A DNA stretch of 35,580 bases from Clostridium sp. (GTDB taxonomy: Bacteria > Bacillota > Clostridia > Clostridiales > Clostridiaceae), in the NCBI RefSeq assembly GCF_029258205.1, contig NZ_JARHZJ010000062.1, positions 1-35,580 on the forward strand, written 5' to 3'. Shown piece by piece: positions 16,597-25,400 of this stretch. Positions within the stretch are counted from its first letter, which is position 1; every line of letters starts with the position of its first letter. Below the pieces are notes generated by a model. That model did no database searches. It was given only the letters and a program-made list of their open reading frames with translations, and had not been told where the DNA came from. The translations under genes and the position numbers were made by a program.

Positions 16597-17463
16597 ATGA
16601 AAGGTATTTATTCAGCATTATTAGTTTCATTTGATAAGGATGGAAACATCAATGAGAAAGGATTAAGAGAAATAATTAGACATAATATTGATGTATGTAA
16701 AGTAGATGGTCTTTATGTAGGAGGAAGTACAGGAGAAAACTTCATGCTTTCAACTGATGAAAAGAAAAGAATATTTGAAATAGCTATGGATGAAGCAAAA
16801 GGACAAGTTAAATTAATAGCTCAAGTAGGATCAATTGATTTAAAAGAAGCTGTAGAGTTAGCTAAGTTTACTACAGATTTAGGATATGATGCAATATCAG
16901 CAGTTACACCATTTTACTATAAATTCGATTTTAATGAAATAAAACATTATTATGAAACAATTATAAATTCAGTTGATAATAAACTTATAATTTACTCAAT
17001 TCCTTTCTTAACAGGAGTAAATATGTCAATAGATCAATTTGCTGAACTTTTTGAAAATGATAAGATTATCGGGGTTAAATTTACAGCAGCAGATTTCTAC
17101 TTATTAGAACGTATGAGAAAAGCATTCCCAGATAAATTAATATTTGCTGGATTTGATGAAATGATGCTACCAGCTACAGTTCTTGGTGTTGATGGAGCTA
17201 TAGGATCAACATTTAACGTAAACGGTGTTAGAGCAAGACAAATATTTGAAGCAGCTCAAAAAGGTGATATTAAAACAGCTTTAGAAGTTCAACATGTAAC
17301 TAACGATTTAATAACTGATATATTAAATAATGGCCTTTACCAAACACTTAAATTAATTCTTGAAGAGCAAGGTGTTGATGCAGGATATTGTAGACAACCT
17401 ATGAAAGAAGCTACTGAAGAAATGATTATAAGAGCTAAGGAAATTAATAAAAAATATTTCTAA
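16597..17463 (+). CDS. nanA: N-acetylneuraminate lyase
   Basis: This 288-residue class I aldolase cleaves sialic acid (Neu5Ac) to ManNAc and pyruvate. The pyruvate-carboxylate motif GGSTGE is at residues 42-47. The catalytic Tyr133 lies in IIYSIP, and the Schiff-base Lys161 in IIGVKFTAADFY. The C-terminus has YCRQPM. Length and spacing match the NanA branch of the dihydrodipicolinate synthase superfamily. GGGAGGAG lies directly upstream of the ATG, 36 bases after nanE. A 10-bp hairpin follows the stop, before the transporter gene. Confidence 0.97.
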   Translation: MKGIYSALLVSFDKDGNINEKGLREIIRHNIDVCKVDGLYVGGSTGENFMLSTDEKKRIFEIAMDEAKGQVKLIAQVGSIDLKEAVELAKFTTDLGYDAISAVTPFYYKFDFNEIKHYYETIINSVDNKLIIYSIPFLTGVNMSIDQFAELFENDKIIGVKFTAADFYLLERMRKAFPDKLIFAGFDEMMLPATVLGVDGAIGSTFNVNGVRARQIFEAAQKGDIKTALEVQHVTNDLITDILNNGLYQTLKLILEEQGVDAGYCRQPMKEATEEMIIRAKEINKKYF

Positions 17464-17510
17464 GAATGAAAATTTTTAAAATATAGTGAGTTTTTAAGAG
17501 AAATGAAATA

Positions 17511-17538
17511 GTAGGCTAACTTATAAAGGTTAGCCTAC
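17511..17538 (+). repeat. Hairpin between nanA and the symporter gene
   Basis: GTAGGCTAAC and GTTAGCCTAC pair perfectly (10 bp, 8-base loop). The sequence after it is A-rich, not T-rich, so it should not terminate forward transcription and more likely protects or marks the upstream mRNA. Confidence 0.75.
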
Positions 17539-17566
17539 ATAAAAAATTTAAGAGGGGAGAATTGGT

Positions 17567-19084
17567 ATGCAGGGGTTTACGAAGATTGATTTAGTTGTAC
17601 TAGTTGTTTACTTAGGAGCTGTGCTTTACGCAGGATTAAAGTTCTCTAAGAAGGAAATGAAAGGTAAAGAATTCTTCAGAGGTGACGGAACTATTCCTTG
17701 GTGGGTTACTTCAGTTTCTATATTTGCAACTTTATTAAGTCCAATTTCATTCTTATCGCTAGCTGGTAACTCTTATAAGGGAACTTGGATAATGTGGTTT
17801 GCTCAACTTGGTATGTTTGTAGCAGTACCTCTTACAATAAAATATTTCTTACCAGTTTATAGTAGATTAGATATAGATACAGCTTATGAATATCTAGAAA
17901 TAAGATATAAAGATAAAGGACTTAGAATTCTTGGAGCTGTAATGTTTATTATTTATCAAATAGGACGTATGGCAATTATAATGTACTTACCATCAATGGT
18001 ATTGGCAAATCTTACAGGAATAAATGTTTATTTACTTATAGTGGCAATGGGCGTAATAGCAATAATTTACTCATATACAGGTGGATTAAAGTCAGTTTTA
18101 TGGACAGATTTTATTCAAGGTTGTGTGCTTATAGCGGGTATCGTTTTTTCATTAATATTTTTAATTTCAACAATAAATGGTGGATTTGGAGCTATTATGA
18201 GCGAATTAACTGAGGGAGGAAAATTCCTATCTTCACAAGAACCAATATTTAATGCAAACATATTTAAAACAAGTGTATTTCTATTAATTGTTGGAGGAGG
18301 ATTAAATACTTTCTCATCATATATCTCAAGTCAGGATATAGTGCAAAGGTTTACTACAACAACAGACATAAAACAATTAAAGAAAATGACTTATGGTAAC
18401 TTAGTATTATCATTATTTGTAGCAACTGTATTCTATTTAATAGGAACAGCTTTATATGTTTTCTATAATCAAAATCCACAGTTATTACAAACTGCTCAAC
18501 AAGACCAAATTTTTGCATCATATATAGCATTCCAATTACCAGTTGGTATAACAGGTATAGTTTTAGCAGCTATATATGCAGCAGCACAATCAACACTTTC
18601 AACTGGATTAAACTCAGTTGCAACAAGCTGGACTTTAGATATCCAAAACTTTATAACAAAAGATATGTCAATGGAAAAGCAAACAAAAGTTGCTCAATAT
18701 ATATCTTTAGGTGTTGGTATAGCTTCAATAATTATGGCAGTAATACTTGCAAATGGTGGAGTAAACTCAGCTTACGAATGGTTTAACGGATTTATGGGAC
18801 TTGTTCTTGGAGTTTTAGCAGGAATCTTCGTACTAGGAGCATTCTTCAAAAAAGCTACAAAAGCAGGTGCATACGCTGGATTTATAGCATCAGCAATAGC
18901 TGTTGTAGTATGTAAATATGGCGGATTTGATGTAAGTATCTGGTCATACTCAATCATATCAATAGGTGTTTCAGTTATAGTTGGAATGATAGTTTCACTA
19001 ATGACTCAATCTCAATTAGTTGATGAGAAGACTTTAAATAAAGCAACAATATATTACAATAAAAATGAAGTTGTTAATGGTTAA
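17567..19084 (+). CDS. nanT: Sodium:solute symporter (SSS family), probable sialic acid transporter
   Basis: This 505-residue protein has about 13 membrane helices and the SSS-family pattern. KFSKKEMKGKEFFRGDGTIP follows the first helix, WWVTSVSIFATLLSPISFLS carries the Na+-site helix 1, and IYSYTGGLKSVLWTDFIQG is the classic family signature near residues 165-183. Its place between nanA and yhcH makes uptake of sialic acid with sodium the likely role, as for known SSS-type sialic acid transporters; this is an inference from context. AGAGGGGAGA stands before the ATG. The symbol nanT is also used for the unrelated MFS-type transporter of E. coli, so it indicates role rather than ancestry. Confidence 0.85.
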   Translation: MQGFTKIDLVVLVVYLGAVLYAGLKFSKKEMKGKEFFRGDGTIPWWVTSVSIFATLLSPISFLSLAGNSYKGTWIMWFAQLGMFVAVPLTIKYFLPVYSRLDIDTAYEYLEIRYKDKGLRILGAVMFIIYQIGRMAIIMYLPSMVLANLTGINVYLLIVAMGVIAIIYSYTGGLKSVLWTDFIQGCVLIAGIVFSLIFLISTINGGFGAIMSELTEGGKFLSSQEPIFNANIFKTSVFLLIVGGGLNTFSSYISSQDIVQRFTTTTDIKQLKKMTYGNLVLSLFVATVFYLIGTALYVFYNQNPQLLQTAQQDQIFASYIAFQLPVGITGIVLAAIYAAAQSTLSTGLNSVATSWTLDIQNFITKDMSMEKQTKVAQYISLGVGIASIIMAVILANGGVNSAYEWFNGFMGLVLGVLAGIFVLGAFFKKATKAGAYAGFIASAIAVVVCKYGGFDVSIWSYSIISIGVSVIVGMIVSLMTQSQLVDEKTLNKATIYYNKNEVVNG

Positions 19085-19115
19085 TATAAATAAAAAGTAA
19101 TATTTAATTAGAGTA

Positions 19116-19161
19116 AGTGTTGATTTTCAGATAGTTTTAAAATTATTTGAAGATCAGCACT
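19116..19161 (+). repeat. Stem-loop between the symporter gene and yhcH
   Basis: The 18-base arms 19116-19133 and 19144-19161 pair almost completely when G-T pairs are counted (core GTGTTGATTTTCA with TGAAGATCAGCAC). Only a short T tract follows. It ends 20 bases before the yhcH ribosome site. Confidence 0.65.
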
Positions 19162-19194
19162 ACTTTAAAATTGGATGTTTTAGAGGTGAATGAA

Positions 19195-19647
19195 ATGATA
19201 TTCGGCAATTTAATAAATTTAGAAAGTTATGATTATCTACCAAAACTTGTTAAGGAAGCTTTACTACATGCAAAAAATAATAATGTAATAGAGTTTGAAT
19301 CAGGTACTCATGAAATAAAAGGTGAAGAGTTGTTCTTTAATAGAGTTAATTACACTACAAAAAATAAAGAAGATCGTTTTTGGGAAGGTCATAAGAAATA
19401 TATAGATGTTCATGTGGTTTTTAGTGGAAGAGAAAGAATAGATCTTAACTTTAAAGAAAATTTAGAGTTTAAAGAGTTTATTGAAAAAGATGATTTTTTA
19501 TCTTTTGATGGTAAGGAAAATTCTACGGTTGTTTTAGAGGAAGGAGATTTTCTTATCTGCTATCCAGATGATATACACATGACTTGTTTAAAGGCTGATA
19601 GTGAGCCTTCAGATGTAAAAAAAGCTATTTATAAAGTAATTTTATAG
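19195..19647 (+). CDS. YhcH/YjgK/YiaL family sugar anomerase-like protein
   Basis: This 150-residue protein of the cupin-like YhcH family is often part of sialic acid operons; the E. coli member acts as a sialic acid anomerase (NanQ). Visible family blocks are MIFGNLINLESY at the start, FFNRVNYTTKNKEDRFWEGH, HKKYIDVHVVFSGRERI with metal-ligand-like His, and FLICYPDDIHMTCLK near the C-terminus. I place the start at ATG 19195, after AGAGGTGA, instead of an in-frame ATG 48 bases upstream that lies inside the stem-loop and lacks a ribosome site. The start gives the normal family length. Confidence 0.85.
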   Translation: MIFGNLINLESYDYLPKLVKEALLHAKNNNVIEFESGTHEIKGEELFFNRVNYTTKNKEDRFWEGHKKYIDVHVVFSGRERIDLNFKENLEFKEFIEKDDFLSFDGKENSTVVLEEGDFLICYPDDIHMTCLKADSEPSDVKKAIYKVIL

Positions 19648-19660
19648 TATTTATTTTATG

Positions 19661-19748
19661 AGGTTGGATCAAAACTTAAAGTAATAAACCATGAAGCTAG
19701 TATTATTTAGGGTTATAATTTTATTTTAAGTTATTTTTGATGCAACCT
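19661..19748 (+). repeat. Stem-loop between yhcH and nanK
   Basis: AGGTTGGATCAAAA (19661-19674) pairs at 13 of 14 positions with 19735-19748, and the adjacent CTTAAA can extend the stem with a bulge. It is the third intergenic stem-loop in this operon. Confidence 0.6.
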
Positions 19749-19799
19749 TTATTGTTTATAATAATTTTAAAGAATATTAATTTGATAGAGGTGATATGT

Positions 19800-20687
19800 A
19801 TGTGTTTATTTGCAGTTATAGATATAGGTGGAACTAGTATAAAATATGGAGTTATAAATGAAGAAGGAACATTATTAGAGACTAATGATAGAGATACTGA
19901 AGCACATAAAGGTGGATTAAGTATAGTAGAAAAAGTTAAAGATATAATCTATGAGATTAAGATTAATAATGATATAAGTGGAATATGTGTATCAACAGCA
20001 GGAATGGTATGCCATAAGGAAGGGAAAATTATTTATGCTGGGCCAACAATACCTAATTATACTGGTGTTGAAGTTAAAAAAATATTAGAGGAAGAGTTTA
20101 ATTTATCTTGCTTTGTAGAAAATGATGTAAACTGTGCGGCTTTAGGAGAATTCTTTGGGGGAGCAGGTAAAGGAACTCATTCAATGGCTTGCTTAACCAT
20201 AGGGACAGGAATTGGAGGAGCTTTAATAATAGATGGCAAAGTACTGCATGGTTTTAGTAATTCAGCTGGAGAAATTGGATATATGATGGTTAATGGAGAA
20301 CATATTCAAGATATTGCATCAGCAAGTGCTTTAGTTAGAAATGTGGCATTTAGAAAAGGTATTGACTCTAGTAGTATAGATGGAAGATATGTATTAGATA
20401 ACTATGAAAATGGAGATTTAATATGCAAAGAGGAAGTTGAAAAATTAGCTGATAATCTAGCTTTAGGAATTTCGAATATTGTTTATTTAATAAATCCTGA
20501 AGTAGTAGTTTTGGGTGGAGGAATAATGGCTAGAGAAGAAATTTTTAGACCTTTAATAGAAAAGAGTTTAAGAAAATACTTAATAGAATCAGTTTATAAT
20601 AATACTAATATAGCCTTTGCAAAACTTAAAAATACTGCAGGAATGAAGGGTGCATATTATAATTTTAAAAAGAATTTTAATGAATAG
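19800..20687 (+). CDS. nanK: ROK-family kinase, probable N-acetylmannosamine kinase
   Basis: This 295-residue ROK kinase probably phosphorylates ManNAc to ManNAc-6-P, the substrate of NanE. The ATP phosphate loop AVIDIGGTSIKYG is at the N-terminus, and the catalytic Asp109 lies in VENDVNCAALGE. TIGTGIGGALIIDGK and GEIGYM at about 157-162 follow, with NPEVVVLGGGIM near the C-terminus. The usual ROK zinc motif (Cys-x-Cys-Gly-x-x-Gly-Cys) is missing: after GEIGYMMVNGEHIQDIASAS the chain continues without any such Cys. I chose ATG 19800 after AGAGGTGAT because it starts directly with the conserved core; an earlier in-frame ATG at 19737 would lie inside a stem-loop. The sugar specificity is inferred from the operon. 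Confidence 0.85.
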   Translation: MCLFAVIDIGGTSIKYGVINEEGTLLETNDRDTEAHKGGLSIVEKVKDIIYEIKINNDISGICVSTAGMVCHKEGKIIYAGPTIPNYTGVEVKKILEEEFNLSCFVENDVNCAALGEFFGGAGKGTHSMACLTIGTGIGGALIIDGKVLHGFSNSAGEIGYMMVNGEHIQDIASASALVRNVAFRKGIDSSSIDGRYVLDNYENGDLICKEEVEKLADNLALGISNIVYLINPEVVVLGGGIMAREEIFRPLIEKSLRKYLIESVYNNTNIAFAKLKNTAGMKGAYYNFKKNFNE

Positions 20688-20726
20688 TTGTATTTTATAA
20701 TTTTATTTAAAATGATAGACAATAAG

Positions 20727-20744
20727 ATAATTTATATAAATTAT
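20727..20744. repeat. 18-base perfect palindrome upstream of nanR
   Basis: ATAATTTATATAAATTAT reads the same on both strands. It lies 134 bases before the nanR start, in the gap where a separate nanR promoter is expected (TTGACT at 20786-20791 with TAAAAT at 20807-20812 is a weak candidate with a 15-base spacer). Confidence 0.45.
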
Positions 20745-20877
20745 GGAGCTTATATTACAAGAATGATATACTTAAAATATTATATTTGACTTAGTTTTAT
20801 AGAGTTTAAAATTATTTATAATGATTTGATATAACCATAAAATTGAGTCAAAATCTTAAAATAGCAAGAGGTATTTT

Positions 20878-21717
20878 ATGGAAATATTAGAAAAGTTGGA
20901 AAATCCAAAATTTAAAGCGACTAAGTCAGAGAAGGCGTTAATTGAATATATAAAGTCAGATTTAGACAATATTATATATAAATCAATATCTATAATAGCT
21001 AAGGAATCAGGAGTGGGAGAAGCTACCATAACAAGGTTTACTAAGAAGTTGGGTTTTAATGGATTCCAAGACTTTAAAGTTACTTTAGCAAAAGAGATTT
21101 CAAATAAGAAAAATACAAGTATTATAAATTTGCATGTTCATAAGGATGAGAGTGTAAAAGAGACTGCAAATAAGATGTTAAAATCATCTATCAATATACT
21201 AGAGCAAACAGTTAAGCATATTGATTTAGATTTAATGAGTAAATGTAAAAACTTAATAATGAATGCAAAGAGAGTTTATTTCATAGGTATAGGTTATTCA
21301 GGAATAGCTGCTATGGATATAAATTATAAGTTCATGAGAATTGGATTTACAACAGTGCCTGTAACTGATAGTCATACGATGGTTATTATGTCATCTATAA
21401 CAAATGATGATGACGTAATAGTTGCTATTTCGAATTCAGGTACTACTAAAGAGGTAATAAAAACTGTTAAACAAGCTAAAGAAAATGGTACAAAAATAAT
21501 AACTTTAACAGAAGAGAGTGATAATCCATTAAGAAAGTTATCTGATTATGAGCTAACATATACATCAGCTGAAACAATCTTTGAAACTGGATCAATATCA
21601 TCAAAAATACCACAAATATTCTTGTTAGACCTATTATATACAGAAGTAATTAAAGAAATGTTTAGTGAAGCTGTTGAAAAGAAAATCAAGACTACTAGTG
21701 CAATTCTTAATGATTAG
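20878..21717 (+). CDS. nanR: RpiR-family regulator of sialic acid genes
   Basis: This 279-residue regulator has an N-terminal RpiR helix-turn-helix (about residues 1-77) with SIIAKESGVGEATITRFTKK and LGFNGFQDFKVTLAKE. A C-terminal SIS sugar-phosphate-binding domain (about 110-250) shows VYFIGIGYSGIAAMD, VAISNSGTTKEVI and ITLTEESDNPL. In C. perfringens an RpiR-type NanR controls nan and sialidase genes in response to a sialic acid catabolite; the same role is likely here from position and family. AAGAGGT stands seven bases before the ATG. The 190-base gap after nanK may allow its own promoter. Confidence 0.9.
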   Translation: MEILEKLENPKFKATKSEKALIEYIKSDLDNIIYKSISIIAKESGVGEATITRFTKKLGFNGFQDFKVTLAKEISNKKNTSIINLHVHKDESVKETANKMLKSSINILEQTVKHIDLDLMSKCKNLIMNAKRVYFIGIGYSGIAAMDINYKFMRIGFTTVPVTDSHTMVIMSSITNDDDVIVAISNSGTTKEVIKTVKQAKENGTKIITLTEESDNPLRKLSDYELTYTSAETIFETGSISSKIPQIFLLDLLYTEVIKEMFSEAVEKKIKTTSAILND

Positions 21718-21773
21718 ACTAAAAAAATAAGTATAGTAATGAAGCAGTTGTATTCAAATATAATAAGAATATA

Positions 21774-21820
21774 AAAATAGGTCACAGTAATAAAACTGTG
21801 ACCTATTTTATTTTGTTTTT
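21774..21820. terminator. Bidirectional terminator between nanR and the membrane protein gene
   Basis: AAAATAGGTCACAG (21774-21787) pairs perfectly with CTGTGACCTATTTT (21796-21809), with a T-rich tract on the right and A-rich sequence on the left. It serves both convergent genes and overlaps the minus-strand stop codon. Confidence 0.9.
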
Positions 21821-22197
21821 TTAGAGAATATTATATCAAAACAAATTACTCCAAAAGCAATCCATAATGATGAATGTAACATTTTACTTAATTTTAAGTC
21901 AGGCAATGGTAGTAAGAAATTTAAAATAAAATTAAGAAGCATGATTCCTACAAAAAACTTTAGGAATTTAACTCCTTCTTTTTTAATCTCTTCAAAAGTA
22001 AAGTGTTTAACTGTAAATAGAACTCTTATTAATATGTATAAAGGAATAAGTATTGCAAATATGGCGTAAGCTGTAACGAAATTAAAAGCAGCCTTACTTG
22101 GAATATCTCTATATATTATGAAGAGTGTAACTATAGTCATAAAAATAAATAATGAGTAAATGAATCCATCTAAAGTACGTATATTTGTTTTTTTCAC
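21808..22197 (-). CDS. Small membrane protein of unknown function
   Basis: This 129-residue protein has four predicted membrane segments (FIYSLFIFMTIVTLFIIY, then FVTAYAIFAILIPLYILIRV, FFVGIMLLNFILNFLLPL and SLWIAFGVICFDIIF) and an amphipathic middle with KHFTFEEIKKEG. I do not recognise a family. I start it at GTG 22197, seven bases after GGGGGA, because the ATG at 22242 has no ribosome site and TATAAT lies just upstream of it, as expected for the promoter of this gene. The 129-residue form still contains every membrane segment. It stands alone between two oppositely directed transcripts. Confidence 0.7.
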   Translation of the reverse strand: MKKTNIRTLDGFIYSLFIFMTIVTLFIIYRDIPSKAAFNFVTAYAIFAILIPLYILIRVLFTVKHFTFEEIKKEGVKFLKFFVGIMLLNFILNFLLPLPDLKLSKMLHSSLWIAFGVICFDIIFSKKTK

Positions 22198-22390
22198 TGT
22201 AATCCCCCACTTTAATATCTTTCCTATAATATGATTATACACAAAATTTTAACAATTAAATAGTTTAAGTGAATGACATAGGAGTTACAAAGACATTAAA
22301 TTCACATAAAATCTTACTAAAGAGAAAATAAAATTTTTATGTTAATTTAGATTAATTAATAAGAAGCAAATAAAATACATATACTATTTA

Positions 22391-22419
22391 TTGTAAAATA
22401 ATTACAATTTAGTTATAAT
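22391..22419 (+). promoter_or_regulatory. nagH promoter
   Basis: TTGTAA (22391-22396) and TATAAT (22414-22419) are separated by 17 bases, 31 bases before the start codon. Confidence 0.65.
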
Positions 22420-22449
22420 ATTAAAAATAACTTTTTGGGGGGAAGGGTT

Positions 22450-25400
22450 ATGAATAAGAATATTAGAAAAATAATTACATCTACATTATTAGCAGCTATT
22501 ACAATTAGTGTTTTACCATCAAATTTAGTTGTATTTGCAACAGATGGTATTGAGGAAAACTTTTATGAAATATATCCAAAGCCACAAGAAATAAGCTATA
22601 GTGGGGGAGAATTTCAAATAAGTGATGAAATAAATATTGTATATGATAATGGAATTGATGATTTCACTAAAAAACGTGTTGATGAGGTTTTAGAAGCGAG
22701 CAATTTAGAAACTACTGTTTCAAATGAAATAGTACCAGGAAAAACAAATTTTTTAGTAGGTATTAATGAATCAAGAGGAGTTGTTGATAATTATTTCAAT
22801 AAAAATATTCCTCATGATGAGAGTTTTTTTGATGAAAAAATGGATGCTAATATAGTAAGTGTTAAGGATGGAGTAATTGGAGTAATTGGGGAGGATACAG
22901 ATAGTGCTTTCTATGGAGTTACTACTTTAAAACATGTATTTAATCAGTTAAGAGATGGGAATAAAATTCAGAATTTTAGAGCTGATGACTATGCAGAAGT
23001 TGCTCATAGAGGGTTTATAGAAGGATATTATGGTAATCCATGGTCTAATGAGGATAGGGAAGAACTTATGAAATTTGGTGGAGATTATAAATTGAATCAA
23101 TATGTATTTGCTCCTAAGGATGATCCTTATCATAACAGTAAGTGGAGAGAATTATATCCAGAAGAGAAGTTATCTGAAATCAAGAAATTAGCTAAAGTTG
23201 GCAATGAGACTAAAAATAGATATGTATATGCATTACATCCATTTATGAATAATCCAGTTAGATTTGATAATGAAGAAAATTATCAAAATGATTTAAGAGT
23301 AATAAAGGAGAAATTCACTCAACTTTTAGAAAATGATGTTAGACAGTTTGCTATTTTAGCTGATGACGCTTCAGCACCAGCTAAAGGAGCTAGTATGTAT
23401 GTTAAGCTTCTTACAGATTTAACAAGATGGCTAGAAGAACAACAATCAACTTACAAAGACTTAAAAACAGATTTAATGTTCTGTCCAGCAGATTACTATG
23501 GAAATGGAAGTTCTGTACAATTAAAAGAGTTAAATAAAGCTGAAGATAATGTGAGTATAGTTATGACTGGAGGTAGAATTTGGGGAGAAGTAGATGAAAA
23601 TTTTGCAAATAGCTTCATGAATAATATATCTACTAGTGGTAATCCTGGAAGAGCTCCTTTCTTCTGGATTAACTGGCCTTGTTCAGATAATTCTAAAAAG
23701 CATTTAATAATGGGAGGAAATGATACATTCTTACATCCAGGAGTTGATCCAAGTAAGATAGATGGTATAGTTTTAAATCCAATGCAACAAGCAGAAGCTA
23801 ATAAGTCAGCTCTATTTGCTATAGCAGATTATGCTTGGAATATATGGGATAATAAAGAAGAAGCTGATAAAAACTGGAATGATTCATTTAAGTATATGGA
23901 CCATGGAACTTATGAGGAAACAAACTCTTCACTTGCTTTAAAGGAAATAAGTAAGCATATGATAAACCAAAATATGGACGGAAGGGTCAGACCACTACAA
24001 GAATCTGTTGAATTAGTACCGAAATTAGATGCATTTAAGAAAAAGTACGATAGTAGTGAAAGTATTAAAGAAGATGCTTTACAATTAATAGAAGAGTTTA
24101 TAAAACTTCAAAAGGCATCAGATTACTACAAAAATAATCCAGGAAATGAGAGAACAAGAGATCAAATAATCTATTGGTTAAATTGCTTTGGTGATACTAT
24201 GGACGCTGCTATTGGATACTTAAAATCAGCAATTGCAGTAGAAGAAGGAGATGATGAAGCAGCTTGGGTTAATTATTCAGAAGCACAAAGTTCATTTGAA
24301 AAATCAAAAACTTATGGTTTTCATTATGTAGACCATACTGAGTATGCAGAGGTTGGAGTTCAGCATATCGTTCCATTTATAAAGAGTATAGGTCAAGATT
24401 TATCAGTTGCCATAAGTTCAATTATTGACCCAAATAGAATAATAGCAACTTATATAAGTAATAGACAGGATTCTCCAACAGGAAATCTAGATAATATTTT
24501 TGATAATAATTCCATTACGGAATTAGTTTATAAAAATCCAAATAAAATAGATGTTGGAACTTATGTAGGAGTTAAATATAGTAATCCTATAACTTTAAAT
24601 AATGTTGAATTCCTAATGGGAGCAAATTCAAATCTAAATGATACAATGCAAAAAGCTAAAATTCAATATACAGTTGATGGAAGGGAATGGATTGATTTAG
24701 AAGAGGATGTTGAATATACAATGCCTGGAACTATAAAAGTAGATAATTTAGATTTAAAAGTTAGAGGAGTTCGTTTAATAGCTACAGAAGCAAGAGAGAA
24801 TACTTGGCTAGGTGTTAGAGATATTAATGTAAATAAAAAAGAGGATTTAAACTCAGGTGTAGAGTTTAATCCGAGTTTAATAAGAAGTGAATCTTGGCAA
24901 GTTTATGAAGGAAATGAAGCTAATCTTTTAGATGGAGATGATAATACTGGTGTATGGTATAAAACTCTTAATGGTGATACATCTTTAGCAGGAGAATTTA
25001 TAGGTCTAGATTTAGGAAAAGAAATAAAACTTGATGGAATTAGATTTGTAATAGGTAAAAATGGGGGAGGAAGTTCTGATAAGTGGAATAAGTTCAAACT
25101 AGAATATTCATTAGATAATGAAAATTGGACAACTATAAAAGAGTATGATAAAACAGGGGCTCTAGCTGGTAAAGATGTTATAGAAGAAACCTTTGAAAAT
25201 CCTATTTCAGCTAAATATATAAGACTTACTAATATGGAAAATATAAATAAGTGGCTTACTTTCTCAGAATTTGCAATAGTTAGTGATGAATTAGAAAGTG
25301 CAGGAAATAAAGAGAATATATATACAAATACAGAATTAGATTTATTATCTTTGGCTAAAGAAGATGTAACTAAGTTGATACCTACAGATAATATAAGCTT

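Noticed and set aside
17511..17538. Hairpin after nanA as a transcription terminator
   Set aside because: The sequence after the stem is A-rich instead of T-rich in the direction of transcription, and operon genes follow.
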